From: Brevibacterium siliguriense
GTDB taxonomy: Bacteria; Actinomycetota; Actinomycetes; Actinomycetales; Brevibacteriaceae
Direction of reading: 5' to 3'
DNA: 64,000 nt
NCBI RefSeq assembly: GCF_900105315.1
Contig: NZ_LT629766.1
Span: forward strand, 2,728,001 to 2,792,000
Under the pieces are notes generated by a model. The model had not been told where the DNA came from. It searched no databases and saw only the letters and a list, made by a program, of their open reading frames with translations. This document shows positions 8,519-18,095 of the stretch, piece after piece (positions within the stretch are counted from its first letter, which is position 1; the number at the start of each line of letters is the position of its first letter). The translations under genes were made by a program, and so were the position numbers.

Positions 8519-11500
8519 GCCGGCTTCACCGCCAGACGGGTGCCGCCGGGCAGCTCTTCCGGGCTGAAGACCTCGGAGTCGGCATCGACCGGTCCGAAGG
8601 TCAGAGCGATCGTCAAGGTCTCACCGGCGATGAGGTCGGTGTGAGGCTCGAGCGCAGCGGTCACCTCGGTGCTGGCTTCGATGGTCACGGCGATCCGATC
8701 GGAGATGTCGAGGTCGAGCTGTTTGCGGATGCCCTGGATGGCTCGCACGGCGTCGCGGGCCATGCCTTCGGCCTCGAGTTCCGGTGTGACCCGCGTGTCG
8801 AGGGCAAGGAAGCCGGAGTCGAGGGCAGCGAGCTCCATTCCGTCCGTGCCGGATTCGGCGACGGATTCGAGGGTGAATTCGCCTTCGACGAGTTCGATTC
8901 CACCGCTGACGACGGTGCCGTCGGTGACGGTCCAGTCGCCGGACTTCGAGGCCTTGATGACCTGCTGGACCTGCTTGCCCAGACGCGGACCTGCGGCCCG
9001 AGCGTTGACGACGAGATTCTGGGACAGGGAGAATCCGGCGGCCGCCGCCTCGGCGACGTCGAGGACCTCGACGGAACGCACGTTGAGCTCATCGGCGATG
9101 ATCTCAGTGAAATCGGAGCTCAACTCCGTATCGGTGGCGACAGTCAGCTGTGATAGCGGCAGGCGCACACGAAGCTGGTTGGCCTTGCGCACCGAGGATG
9201 CCGTAGAGCAGATATCGCGGGTCAGGTCCATGGCCGCAACGAGGTCGGCGTCGGCGGGGAACGCAGCGGCGTCCGGATAGTCGGCCAAATGCACCGATCG
9301 CTCACCGGTCAGTCCGCGGTAGATCTCTTCGACCGTGAACGGCAGCAGAGGTGCCGCCACCCGGCAGAAAGCTTCGAGGCAGGTGAAGAACACGTCGAAT
9401 GACTCGTGTGTGTTGGCACCGCCGTCCCAGAACCGGCGGCGCGAGCGGCGCACGTACCAGTTCGTGAGCATGTCGAGGTAGCTGCGGACGAGTTCGCAGG
9501 CCGCCCAGATGTCCAGACCGTCCATCGCCTCACCGAATTCGGTGATGAGGTCATGGGTCTTGGCCAGCAGGTAGCGGTCGAGGACCTGAGACGAGTCATA
9601 GCGGGTCTGTGCCTGGTAGCCGGTCTTCTCCCCCGCGTGGCCGTCGGCGGCGTTGGAGTAGGTGGCGAAGAACTGCCACGTGTTCCACAGCGGGAGCACG
9701 ACTTGGCGGACACCGTCGCGGATGCCCTGTTCGGTGACGACGAGGTTGCCGCCGCGCAAGATCGACGAGGCCATGAGGAACCAGCGCATGGCATCCGAGC
9801 CGTCGCGATTGAAGACCTCGTTGACATCGGGGTAGTTGCGCAGGGACTTCGACATCTTCTGCCCGTCGGAGCCCAGCACGATGCCGTGTGAGATGCAGTT
9901 CGTGAATGCGGGACGGTCGAAGATCGCGGTGGCCAGCACATGCAGCAGGTAGAACCAGCCCCGTGTCTGCCCCACGTATTCGACGATGAAGTCGGCCGGG
10001 AAGTGGTTGTCGAACCATTCGGAGTTCTCGAACGGGTAGTGCACCTGGGCGTAGCTCATCGATCCGGAGTCGAACCACACGTCGAAGATCTCGGGGATGC
10101 GCTGCATCACCGACTGTCCGGTGGGGTCGTCCGGATTCGGGCGGGTCAGGTCGTCGACCCAGGGACGGTGGAGGTCGACCTCACCGGAGTCGTTGCGCGG
10201 CAGTCGACCGAAGTCCGCTTCGATCTCGGCAAGCGACCCGTACACGTCGGTGCGCGGGTAGGCCGGGTCAGATGAGATCCAGACGGGGATCGGCGAACCC
10301 CAGAAGCGGTTGCGCGAGATCGACCAGTCACGGGCGTTCTCGAGCCATTTGCCGAACTGTCCGTGCTTGACGTTGTCGGGCACCCAATTGATCTGCTCGT
10401 TGAGTTCGACCATGCGGTCCTTGAACTCGGTGACGCGGACGAACCAGGAGGACACCGCACGGTAGATCAGCGGGTTCCGGCAGCGCCAGCAATGCGGGTA
10501 GGAGTGTTCGTAGGATTCGTGACGCACCAGCTGCGCGGCCCGACCGTCCAGGGGGCCGGTGTGGTTGCGCAGGTCTTTGATGATCGCCTTGTTCGCGTCG
10601 AAGACCTGCTGGCCCGCGTAGTCGGGCACGGTCGTATCGAAGCGACCGGCGTCGTCGACGGGACGGGCGGCGGTGATTCCGTAGGAGTCGGTGAGCTCCT
10701 TATCCTCTTCACCGAAGGCCGGCGACTGGTGGACGATGCCGGTGCCGTCTTCGACGGTGACGAAGTCCGCGGCGAGGATCGTGTGCATCTTCTCGCCGAA
10801 CTCCTCCTGCCGCCCCTCGAAGTAGGGGAACGGAGGTTCGTAGGCGGCACCGACGAGTTCGCTGCCGGGGAAGGTGCGAAGAACCTGCGGTTCGGCACCG
10901 AGTTCACGAGCATAGGCACCCAGGCGCGCCTCGGCGAGGATGAGGGTCTTGCCCTGGAGCTCTTCGGCCCCGTCCTCGCCGGGCACCACGGCGACCAGCG
11001 GGATCTCCGGGTTGACGGCCACTGCCTGGTTCGAGGGCACCGTCCACGGGGTCGTGGTCCAGATGAGGACCGACTCGTCGGAGTCCTTGAGCTTGTAGCC
11101 GATGGTCACCGCCGGATCCTGACGCATCTTGTACACGTCGTCGTCCATGCGCAGCTCATGGTTCGACAGCGGCGTCTCATCCTTCCAGCAGTACGGGAGC
11201 ACGCGGTAGCCCTCGTAGACGAGGCCCTTGTCCCAGAGCTGCTTGAACGCCCAGATGACGCTTTCCATGTATTCGACATTGAGCGTCTTGTAGTCATTGT
11301 CGAAGTCGACCCAACGGCCCTGCCGGGTCACGTATTCTTCCCATTCCTGGGTGTAGCGCAGCACCGAGGAGCGGCAGGCGTCGTTGAAGGCGGCCAGACC
11401 CATACGGCCGATCTCGGACTTGTCGGTGATGCCCAGCTGGCGTTCGGCTTCGAGCTCGGCCGGCAGACCGTGGGTGTCCCAGCCGAACCGACGGTCGACC

Positions 11501-11778
11501 TTCTTGCCCCGCATCGTCTGGAAGCGCGGGACGACGTCCTTGACGTAACCGGTGAGCAGGTGACCGTAGTGGGGCAGGCCGTTGGCGAAGGGCGGACCGT
11601 CGTAGAAGACGAATTCGTTCTCGCCGTTCTCGCCGGGGTCGCGCTGAGCGATCGAGGCCTTGAAGGTGTCGTCTTCCTGCCAGTAGCGCAGCACAGCGTC
11701 TTCGATGGCGGGGAAGTTCGGGGAGTTGGAGAGTCCGAACGTCGAGGTCGAAACCTTGGGATAGAGAGGCTGAGTCAT
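8515..11778 (-). CDS. ileS: Isoleucyl-tRNA synthetase
   Basis: A protein of 1087 residues, class I synthetase. The HIGH signature appears as [20 protein letters not shown] and the KMSKS loop as [13 protein letters not shown]. The editing (CP1) domain is present, with [11 protein letters not shown]. Length, the HYGH motif context and lack of a C-terminal zinc finger fit the IleRS-2 type, the group usually less sensitive to mupirocin; this subtype call is from family knowledge. The ATG at 11778 follows AGAAGGA by five bases. Upstream lies a translational T-box whose anti-SD can pair with that site. Downstream the stop overlaps folC. In Mycobacterium the gene next to folC is valS; here ileS holds that place. 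Confidence 0.97.
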   Translation of the reverse strand: MTQPLYPKVSTSTFGLSNSPNFPAIEDAVLRYWQEDDTFKASIAQRDPGENGENEFVFYDGPPFANGLPHYGHLLTGYVKDVVPRFQTMRGKKVDRRFGWDTHGLPAELEAERQLGITDKSEIGRMGLAAFNDACRSSVLRYTQEWEEYVTRQGRWVDFDNDYKTLNVEYMESVIWAFKQLWDKGLVYEGYRVLPYCWKDETPLSNHELRMDDDVYKMRQDPAVTIGYKLKDSDESVLIWTTTPWTVPSNQAVAVNPEIPLVAVVPGEDGAEELQGKTLILAEARLGAYARELGAEPQVLRTFPGSELVGAAYEPPFPYFEGRQEEFGEKMHTILAADFVTVEDGTGIVHQSPAFGEEDKELTDSYGITAARPVDDAGRFDTTVPDYAGQQVFDANKAIIKDLRNHTGPLDGRAAQLVRHESYEHSYPHCWRCRNPLIYRAVSSWFVRVTEFKDRMVELNEQINWVPDNVKHGQFGKWLENARDWSISRNRFWGSPIPVWISSDPAYPRTDVYGSLAEIEADFGRLPRNDSGEVDLHRPWVDDLTRPNPDDPTGQSVMQRIPEIFDVWFDSGSMSYAQVHYPFENSEWFDNHFPADFIVEYVGQTRGWFYLLHVLATAIFDRPAFTNCISHGIVLGSDGQKMSKSLRNYPDVNEVFNRDGSDAMRWFLMASSILRGGNLVVTEQGIRDGVRQVVLPLWNTWQFFATYSNAADGHAGEKTGYQAQTRYDSSQVLDRYLLAKTHDLITEFGEAMDGLDIWAACELVRSYLDMLTNWYVRRSRRRFWDGGANTHESFDVFFTCLEAFCRVAAPLLPFTVEEIYRGLTGERSVHLADYPDAAAFPADADLVAAMDLTRDICSTASSVRKANQLRVRLPLSQLTVATDTELSSDFTEIIADELNVRSVEVLDVAEAAAAGFSLSQNLVVNARAAGPRLGKQVQQVIKASKSGDWTVTDGTVVSGGIELVEGEFTLESVAESGTDGMELAALDSGFLALDTRVTPELEAEGMARDAVRAIQGIRKQLDLDISDRIAVTIEASTEVTAALEPHTDLIAGETLTIALTFGPVDADSEVFSPEELPGGTRLAVKPA

Positions 11779-11781
11779 GAG

Positions 11782-11998
11782 CGTCCTTCTGGGTCACTGC
11801 GGTCACTGTCACGAGGACGACAGTCTGCCGCGGTACCACCTCGCTTATCCGCTCTCCGACCGGTGCCGGTCGATCAGCGGATCGCTCATTGACTTAGACG
11901 ATGACGGGTCCACCCGTCCGGTTCTACTGAGAACGCAGCGCTTGCAACTTAGGTTCCGTTCTTCCGGATGCTCCCCGGTGATGGCCGGATCGACGCAT
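11782..11998 (-). promoter_or_regulatory. Translational T-box riboswitch (isoleucine), ileS leader
   Basis: Read on the minus strand, the leader holds the classic T-box sequence GAGGTGGTACCGCGG (11842-11828), whose TGGT can pair with the ACCA end of uncharged tRNA-Ile. Upstream is a short stem I region with a candidate ATC (Ile) specifier at 11982-11980 in CCATCACCGGGGAG, a layout like the ultrashort stem I T-boxes of actinobacterial ileS genes. The 3' end contains CGTCCT (11819-11814), exactly complementary to AGGACG (11787-11782), which overlaps the ileS SD. So the switch appears to act by hiding the SD, with no terminator. A TACGAT -10 candidate lies at 12008-12003. Confidence 0.9.
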
Positions 11999-12090
11999 GA
12001 CAATCGTATACCGACGACTCCGCCCGAGACCACCCGGCAGGACATTGCGATCCATTCGCCGAGGCGGCCCCGGGCAGGAGCCGTGAGTGC

Positions 12091-12846
12091 TCACAGTCCC
12101 CGGTTGCGGGCGACCTTGTGCTGGGCGGCCTGAGCGATGGGTCGGATGACCATGAGGTCGACGTTGAAGTGATGGGGTCGGGTCAGCGTGTACACGACGG
12201 CGTCGGCGACGTCGTCCGCGGTCAGCGGGTTCTCGACGCCTTCGTAGACCCTCGCGGCCTTCTCCTCGTCTCCTCCGACGCGCTTGACCGTGAATTCGTC
12301 TGTGGCGACCATTCCGGGGGCGATCTCGATGACCCGCACGGGTTCACCAGCGAGTTCGAGTCGCAGGGTCGCAGCCATCGAGTGAGTGCCGTGCTTCGCG
12401 GCGACGTAGCCTCCGCCGCCTTCATAGGCCTGATGGCCGGCCGTCGAGGACATGACGACGATGTCCCCGCGACCGGAGTCGATGAGGGCCGGCAGCAGGG
12501 CCTTGACGACGCGCAGGACTCCGAGGACGTTGATATCGAACATATCGCGCCATCCGTCGACAGACGCCTCGGCAACGGTGTCGGTTCCGAAGGCGGCACC
12601 GGCATTGGCTACGAGGGAGTGGACGACTCCCCCGGCGAGCACCTGGTCTGCCATGGATGCCACGGCGGCGTCATCGGTGAGGTCGGCGACGATGTAGTCG
12701 GCTCCGGTCTCCTCGGCGAGAGCCTTGAGCTTGTCCTCACGGCGGGCAACGGCCACGACGTCCCAGCCCTGCTCGCGCAGCTGTCGGACGGTGGCGGCGC
12801 CGATTCCGGAGCTGGCTCCTGTGACTACTGCTCTGAGAGTTTCCAT
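12091..12846 (-). CDS. SDR family NAD(P)-dependent oxidoreductase
   Basis: A protein of 251 residues with a classical short-chain dehydrogenase layout: TGASSGIG cofactor motif (residues 9-16), NAG at about 80-82, the Ser of MSSTAGHQ, and the YVAAKH catalytic Tyr/Lys pair. The C-terminal part matches the YdfG-like subgroup (3-hydroxy acid or serine dehydrogenases), including RPIAQAAQH near the end. The ATG has GAGGAG seven bases upstream. It stands downstream of the acyltransferase gene on the same strand with an 81-base gap. The substrate cannot be assigned from sequence. Confidence 0.85.
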   Translation of the reverse strand: METLRAVVTGASSGIGAATVRQLREQGWDVVAVARREDKLKALAEETGADYIVADLTDDAAVASMADQVLAGGVVHSLVANAGAAFGTDTVAEASVDGWRDMFDINVLGVLRVVKALLPALIDSGRGDIVVMSSTAGHQAYEGGGGYVAAKHGTHSMAATLRLELAGEPVRVIEIAPGMVATDEFTVKRVGGDEEKAARVYEGVENPLTADDVADAVVYTLTRPHHFNVDLMVIRPIAQAAQHKVARNRGL

Positions 12847-12927
12847 CTGAGTTCTCCTCTGTCGAGTCTGCTGGTCTGTCGGAATGACGAGTCGGGATGG
12901 CGGTCGCGAGACCTCCCCGTTCGGTTT

Positions 12928-14124
12928 TCAGTCTACGGAGTCGAATCCCGTCCGGGTGCGGCGTCCGCTGCGCCGAGATCGCCCCCGATCGGTGTGCTCC
13001 GAGTCGGATCGATCGGGGCCGCCGTCGACCGGGGCTCTCGACGTTCTCGTTCGGGAATGAGGATTGCGGGGACCGCCCTCGCCGAAGACGGTGCGGAAGC
13101 CGGGGATCTTCACAGCCGTCCAGGTGATCGCGGCGCAGACGATCGCATAGGCGATCGGCATGATGACGGCATGGAGGAAGACGCCGGGGACGGTGTTCGG
13201 CAGTCCCATGGCGTTGCGCACCGGGTAGAGCAGAAGCGGGTGGAGAAGGAATACGCCGAACGAATAGGGATAGAAGCGGTGGAGCAGTCCAAAGCCTTCG
13301 CGCAGGTGGAAGTGCAGGAGGAGATAGGCGGCCATGGAGGCGATGACGACTCCCGGGGCGAGGTACTCGTACGGGAACAGCCATGGCTGCTCACCGGGTC
13401 CCAAGCCGGCCCAGACGGCGGTTCCGGCGATCGCGGCTATCAGCGTCGCCCAGGCCAGCAGTGCGCCGCGGACGGAGAGGACGATATCGCGCAGCACCCA
13501 GCCGAGGATGTAGAAGCCGGCCATCGGCAGGAACCGGGTGGCGATATTGGCTTCGCCGACGTCGAAGATCATCGACACCCATTGGTCGGTCATGCCGATG
13601 CCGAGGAAGATCAGGCCTGTCCCCCACTGCAGTCGGCGCGAACCGTGGACGCTGAGGAGCCGGAAGAACGGGGTGAGCAGGGTCAGCCCGGCGAGGACGT
13701 AGAGGAAGTAGAGCTGAACGAAGGGCGATCCTGTGAGGATCGCGATGCCCGGATTCCAGGAATCGTCGTCCGGCTGCAGGTAGAAGCGCCGGAAGAGCAC
13801 ATAGACGATGGTCCAGAACACGAGGGGGATGCCGATTCGCCAGACCCGTTTGGACAGGAAATTCCGCGGTTTGCTCCCCCGCTCGGGGTCGAGGGCCAAA
13901 GCGCCGGAGATCATGATGAATACCGGCACCGACCAGCGGCAGGCGGAGTCGATGGCATTGGCCACCCACCAGTCAGGACCCATTCCCGCGAAGTTCTCTT
14001 CGACGACGGTGCCCAGGGAATGGATGGCGACGACGGCGATGATCGCGATCGCCCGTGCCGGATTCATCCACGCGGTCGATGTGGGCGGCGGGTTCTCAGT
14101 CGGAATTCGGTCCAGAGGGGCCAT
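12928..14124 (-). CDS. Acyltransferase 3 family membrane protein
   Basis: A protein of 398 residues with about ten membrane helices. The N-terminal NPARAIAIIAVVAIHSLGTV carries the conserved His of the acyltransferase-3 family (OafA/YrhL type), followed by WSVPVFIMISGALAL and the LSKRVWRIGIPLVFW segment. These integral membrane proteins acetylate or otherwise acylate cell-surface sugars or lipids. The last 50 residues are Arg/Ser/Thr/Gly-rich, hydrophilic and unlike the rest, probably a cytoplasmic tail. The target is unknown and neighbours give no hint. The gene is divergent from valS with 186 bases between. Confidence 0.85.
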   Translation of the reverse strand: MAPLDRIPTENPPPTSTAWMNPARAIAIIAVVAIHSLGTVVEENFAGMGPDWWVANAIDSACRWSVPVFIMISGALALDPERGSKPRNFLSKRVWRIGIPLVFWTIVYVLFRRFYLQPDDDSWNPGIAILTGSPFVQLYFLYVLAGLTLLTPFFRLLSVHGSRRLQWGTGLIFLGIGMTDQWVSMIFDVGEANIATRFLPMAGFYILGWVLRDIVLSVRGALLAWATLIAAIAGTAVWAGLGPGEQPWLFPYEYLAPGVVIASMAAYLLLHFHLREGFGLLHRFYPYSFGVFLLHPLLLYPVRNAMGLPNTVPGVFLHAVIMPIAYAIVCAAITWTAVKIPGFRTVFGEGGPRNPHSRTRTSRAPVDGGPDRSDSEHTDRGRSRRSGRRTRTGFDSVD

Positions 14125-14310
14125 GGGTCCATATTCTCATTGCCTGCGACGATGCCGTCTCCTTCCGTCTTCAGTGTGTGAGCCGACCCACGGGATCGGC
14201 GGGGGCGAGCCGAAGCAGCTGCGCTGCCTTCTCGCCCCGTGGAGGTTCTGCCTGGCAGCGGGCGTGAACCGGTTTGGCCGATCGCGAACCGGGTGAGAAA
14301 ATCAGCAACT

Positions 14311-16956
14311 ATGAACACACCTGCCTTTTCGGACTCGACGCACGAGTCAGTGAACCTGCCCGACAAGCCGGCCCTCGAGGGCCTGCAGGACAAATGGGAC
14401 GCCGCGTGGAGCGAGCAGAACGTCTACGCCTTCGACGTCGATACCGATCGCAAGCAGGTCTACTCGATCGACACTCCCCCGCCGACCGCCTCGGGGTCGC
14501 TGCACGTGGGGCACGTGTTCTCATACACGCAGACCGACATCATCGCCCGCTACCAGCGGATGACCGGCAAGAACGTGTTCTACCCGCTGGGCTGGGACGA
14601 CAACGGCCTACCCACCGAGCGGCGGGTGCAGAACTACTATGGCGTCACCTGCGATCCGAGCCAGCATTACGACCCGGATTTCCAGCCGCCGGAGAAGGCG
14701 CCGAAGAATTCGCGTGACTTCGTCAAGATCTCCCGCCAGAACTTCATCGAGCTGTGCGAGAAGCTTTCGGCCGAGGACGAGAAGGTGTTCGAGGATCTCT
14801 TCCGCTCCACCGGACTGTCGGTGGATTGGAAGTACACATACCGCACGATCGATGACGATTCGCGTGCAGTGAGTCAGCGGGCCTTCCTCACCGATCTCAA
14901 GAACGGACACGCCTATTCGCAGGACGCCCCGACCATGTGGGACGTGACCTTCGGCACCGCGGTCGCTCAGGCCGAACTCGAGGATCGTGAGCGTGAAGGC
15001 GCCTATCACAAGGTGAAGTTCTTCCCCGAGGGTGCCGATGGCCTGGCCGACACCTCGGCGGAGCCCATCATCATCCTCACTTCGCGCCCGGAGCTCATTC
15101 CCGCTGTCGTGGCGCTCGTCGCCCACCCCGATGACGAACGCTATGCCTCCCTGTTCGGCACCAACGTTGTCTCGCCGCTCTTCGGCGTCAGCGTCGAAGT
15201 CCGCGCTCACGAGCTAGCGAAGTCCGATAAGGGCACGGGCATCGCCATGGTCTGCACCTTCGGCGACCTCACCGACGTCACCTGGTGGCGCGAGCTGGAT
15301 CTGCCGACCCGCGCGGTCATCAACCGCGGCGGACGCCTCAACCTCGAGGTGCCCGAGTGGATCGCCGAATCGCCCAAGCCCGACGCGAAAGCCAACTATG
15401 AGGCGCTGGCTGGGAAGACCACGTTCTCCGCCCGCAAGGACATTGCGCAGATGCTCATCGACTCCGGTGACCTCATCGGTGAGATCGAGCCGATCACTCA
15501 CCCCGTCCCGTTCTACGAGAAGGGCGACAAGCCTCTCGAGGTCGTCACCAGCCGTCAGTGGTACATCCGCAACGGCGGCCGTTCGGCCGAGCTGCGGGAT
15601 GCTCTCATCGCCCGCGGTCGTGAGATCGAATGGCACCCGGCCTATATGCGCTCCCGCTACGAGAACTGGGTGGAGAATCTCAACGGCGACTGGCTGGTCT
15701 CCCGTCAGCGTTTCTTCGGAGTCCCGATTCCGCTGTGGTACCGCCTCGACGCCGATGGACAGCCCGACTACGAGAATCCGATCGTTCCGGAATCGCTGCC
15801 CTGTGACCCCATCGCCGAAGCCCCTGCCGGCTTCAACGATGACCAACGGGATGTGCCCGGGGGCTTCACGGCGGACCCGGACGTGCTCGACACCTGGGCG
15901 ACGTCGTCGTTGACTCCGCAGCTGCTCGGCGGCTGGTCGCGCGATGAGGAGTTCTTCGACAAGGTCTTCCCGTTCGACCTGCGCCCGCAGGGACACGACA
16001 TCATCCGCACCTGGCTGTTCTCTACCGTCGTCCGGGCGAACTCACTCAACGATGCGGCCCCCTGGAAGCACGCCGGACTCTCGGGCTGGATCCTCGATCC
16101 GGACCGGAAGAAGATGTCGAAGTCGAAGGGGAACGTGGTTGTGCCCTCCGACATCCTCGGCGAGGCGAAGCCGGGATTCGGTCCCGACGCGGTCCGCTAC
16201 TGGGCTGCCAGTGCGAAACTCGGCGCCGACACCGCCTATGACGTCACGCAGATGCAGATCGGTCGCCGTCTGGCGATGAAGCTGCTCAACGCTTCGAAGT
16301 TCGCTCTGGCTCAGGGCGTGCACTCAGGTCTCATCGGTCAGCTCGGTGCCGTCACGCACGATCTCGACCGGGCTCTTCTGGCGAAGCTGGCCGATGTCGT
16401 CGAACAGGCCGGAACTCATATGGCCGCCTACGACTACGCTCATGCCCTGCGCGTGACCGAAAGCTTCTTCTGGGAGTTCACCGACGACTACGTCGAGCTG
16501 GTCAAGGACCGTTCGTACGGTTCGTCGGGCTCCGACGACCAGCTCTCGGCCCACGTCACCCTGGCCACTGCCCTGGACGTGCTGCTGCGACTGTTCGCGC
16601 CGTTCACTCCATTCGTCACCGAAGAGGTCTGGTCCTGGTGGCGCACCGGTTCGGTCCACCGTGCGTCGTGGCCGGCCGATGAGGCACTGAGCCACCCGGG
16701 ATCGTCCGTCGACCCCGAGCTGCTGGCTTCTGTGGCTGCCGCACTCACCGAGATCCGCCGTACGAAGACCGAGGCCAAGGTCTCTCAGAAGACCGAGGTC
16801 GCTTCGGTGACCATTCAGGCACCGGCTCCCGTCGTCTCTGCGATCAAGGCGGCAGAAGGCGACCTCACGGCCGCTGGCCGCATCAAGTCCCTGACGACCG
16901 AGGAGGCCGGCGAAGAGATCACCATCGCCGCGATCAGCTTCGTCGAACAGGACTGA
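14311..16956 (+). CDS. valS: Valyl-tRNA synthetase
   Basis: A protein of 881 residues, class I synthetase. The HIGH motif is LHVGH in PPTASGSLHVGHVFSYTQTD and the KMSKS loop is KKMSKSKGNVVVP. The segment FYPLGWDDNGLPTERRVQNY is typical of the actinobacterial ValRS form. I choose ATG 14311 (MNTPAFSDSTHESVNLPDKP); a frame open to 14239 adds 24 residues with no ribosome site or family match. The SD before 14311 is weak. It reads rightward, away from folC, unlike the valS-folC operon of Mycobacterium. I see no T-box in front of it. A hairpin follows about 50 bases after the stop. Confidence 0.96.
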   Translation: MNTPAFSDSTHESVNLPDKPALEGLQDKWDAAWSEQNVYAFDVDTDRKQVYSIDTPPPTASGSLHVGHVFSYTQTDIIARYQRMTGKNVFYPLGWDDNGLPTERRVQNYYGVTCDPSQHYDPDFQPPEKAPKNSRDFVKISRQNFIELCEKLSAEDEKVFEDLFRSTGLSVDWKYTYRTIDDDSRAVSQRAFLTDLKNGHAYSQDAPTMWDVTFGTAVAQAELEDREREGAYHKVKFFPEGADGLADTSAEPIIILTSRPELIPAVVALVAHPDDERYASLFGTNVVSPLFGVSVEVRAHELAKSDKGTGIAMVCTFGDLTDVTWWRELDLPTRAVINRGGRLNLEVPEWIAESPKPDAKANYEALAGKTTFSARKDIAQMLIDSGDLIGEIEPITHPVPFYEKGDKPLEVVTSRQWYIRNGGRSAELRDALIARGREIEWHPAYMRSRYENWVENLNGDWLVSRQRFFGVPIPLWYRLDADGQPDYENPIVPESLPCDPIAEAPAGFNDDQRDVPGGFTADPDVLDTWATSSLTPQLLGGWSRDEEFFDKVFPFDLRPQGHDIIRTWLFSTVVRANSLNDAAPWKHAGLSGWILDPDRKKMSKSKGNVVVPSDILGEAKPGFGPDAVRYWAASAKLGADTAYDVTQMQIGRRLAMKLLNASKFALAQGVHSGLIGQLGAVTHDLDRALLAKLADVVEQAGTHMAAYDYAHALRVTESFFWEFTDDYVELVKDRSYGSSGSDDQLSAHVTLATALDVLLRLFAPFTPFVTEEVWSWWRTGSVHRASWPADEALSHPGSSVDPELLASVAAALTEIRRTKTEAKVSQKTEVASVTIQAPAPVVSAIKAAEGDLTAAGRIKSLTTEEAGEEITIAAISFVEQD

Positions 16957-17006
16957 GCACAACTCGAGCCTGGCCTGCGGGTCGGCTCGAAACGAAATCA
17001 GAGCCT

Positions 17007-17068
17007 GCAGAGCCCCACGGCAGCCGTTCCTTCGCAGAGTCGGAGCAGCGGATGCCGTGGGGCTCTGC
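17007..17068 (+). terminator. Hairpin downstream of valS
   Basis: A perfect 16-bp inverted repeat (arms 17007-17022 and 17053-17068) closes a 30-base loop. Position after valS and before the AIM24 promoter suggests a terminator, though the long loop is unusual and no T tract follows. Confidence 0.6.
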
Positions 17069-17121
17069 GCATGTTCCGGATCGGAAACACGAATTGCCCC
17101 GGTTCTGCGGCCCCTCCCCCG

Positions 17122-17127
17122 TAATAT
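17122..17127 (+). promoter_or_regulatory. Candidate -10 element for the AIM24 gene
   Basis: TAATAT at 17122-17127 is one of the few near-consensus -10 hexamers in this GC-rich window and lies about 58 bases before the chosen GTG. A TTGCCC further upstream is too far (22 bases) to be an ideal -35, so only the -10 is proposed. Confidence 0.4.
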
Positions 17128-17184
17128 GGTTCTCGACCATTGAAGAAGCACCGACATCCGCCCCGAATGAAAGGCCCCCAAACC

Positions 17185-17877
17185 GTGAGAAGCGAACTTT
17201 TTTCCAAGCGCAACGCCGAGGTCCAGAACCAGGAGCGGTGGACCCTCCAGTCGAACAAGATGCTGCGTTCGGTGGTCACGCCGAACGCTCCGATGATCGC
17301 CACCAAGGGTGCCATGGTCGCTTACCAGGGCGATGTCCATTTCACCCACCAGGGGTCGAAGTCGGTCGGCCAGTTCATGAAGAAAGCAGCCACCGGTGAG
17401 GGCGGCAATGTCATGCGCGTCGAGGGACACGGTGAGGTGTTCTTCGCCCGGGAAGCCTCGAACATCTTCATGATGGCGCTCGAGGGACCGCAAGACGCGC
17501 TGACAGTCAACACTGCGAATCTGCTTGCCTTCGACGACGCTCTCAGCTGGGAGATCAAGCGCATCAAGGGCGGCGTCGGCGCAATGGTCAGCGGTTCGGG
17601 ACTGTTCAACCTCGAACTCGCAGGACATGGCACCGCAGCCATCTGCTGCAAGGGTGAGCCCATGGTCCTCGACTGCTCGCAACAGCCGACCTTCGTCGAC
17701 CCGCAGGCCGCCGTGTGCTGGTCCTCGGCATTGGCTCCGCAGATCAAGACCGATGTCAGCGTCGGCACGTTCTTCGGCCGCGGTTCCGGGGAGTCCGTGC
17801 AGCTGGCCTTCCACGGCCCCGGCTTCGTCGTCGTCCAGCCCGCAGAGAACGCCGTCTACTCGGCGACGACCAGCTGA
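17185..17877 (+). CDS. AIM24 family protein
   Basis: A protein of about 230 residues of the AIM24/TIGR00266 family (beta-rich fold, role in bacteria not established). It starts MRSELFSKRNAEVQNQERWT at GTG 17185, ten bases after AAAGG; starts at 17140 or 17167 are open but lack a better ribosome site. Typical repeated features are the VMRVEGHGEVFFAREASNIF segment and a second MVSGSGLFNLELAGHGTAAI copy of the same pattern. There is no signal peptide or membrane helix. It stands alone between two hairpins, so it is probably monocistronic. Confidence 0.8.
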   Translation: MRSELFSKRNAEVQNQERWTLQSNKMLRSVVTPNAPMIATKGAMVAYQGDVHFTHQGSKSVGQFMKKAATGEGGNVMRVEGHGEVFFAREASNIFMMALEGPQDALTVNTANLLAFDDALSWEIKRIKGGVGAMVSGSGLFNLELAGHGTAAICCKGEPMVLDCSQQPTFVDPQAAVCWSSALAPQIKTDVSVGTFFGRGSGESVQLAFHGPGFVVVQPAENAVYSATTS

Positions 17878-17934
17878 CGCACTGACAATTCTCGATTTCG
17901 GCGTGCCAACACCGAGTCGGCAGACAACTCCGAT

Positions 17935-17974
17935 ACACCCCCGACCCGCCGCGACTGCGGCGAGCCGGGGGTGT
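17935..17974. terminator. Terminator after the AIM24 gene
   Basis: Outer arms of 9 bases and inner arms of 6 bases (17935-17952 and 17956-17974), separated by a small internal mismatch and closed by a short loop. It follows the AIM24 stop by about 58 bases. Confidence 0.65.
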
Positions 17975-18044
17975 TGTCGCCTCCGCCAATCTGCCCGGGC
18001 CCGAAGTTCGTATAAGCATCTCCCGTAGATGATGGGACCTCAGA

Positions 18045-18084
18045 TATGTCGGAATCTCTTGATATGTCGAAGAAAACCGACATA
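18045..18084 (+). promoter_or_regulatory. Candidate ArsR-family operator: three TATGTCG elements
   Basis: TATGTCG occurs at 18045-18051 and 18063-18069 on the plus strand and inverted (CGACATA) at 18078-18084, the last two forming a 7-bp inverted repeat with an 8-base spacer. They end 12 bases before the GTG of the ArsR-like gene, the usual place for self-repression by this family. Confidence 0.5.
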
Positions 18085-18095
18085 AGGTCGGCCCT

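Noticed and set aside
10363-11892. Long open frame on the plus strand opposite ileS
   Set aside because: It mirrors ileS codons in a GC-rich genome; no ribosome site and no family resemblance, while ileS is certain.
12118-14181. Plus-strand open frame of 687 codons opposite the SDR and acyltransferase genes
   Set aside because: Both minus-strand proteins have clear family motifs; the plus frame has none.
14239-14310. Longer valS N-terminus
   Set aside because: The added residues do not resemble ValRS and have no ribosome site.
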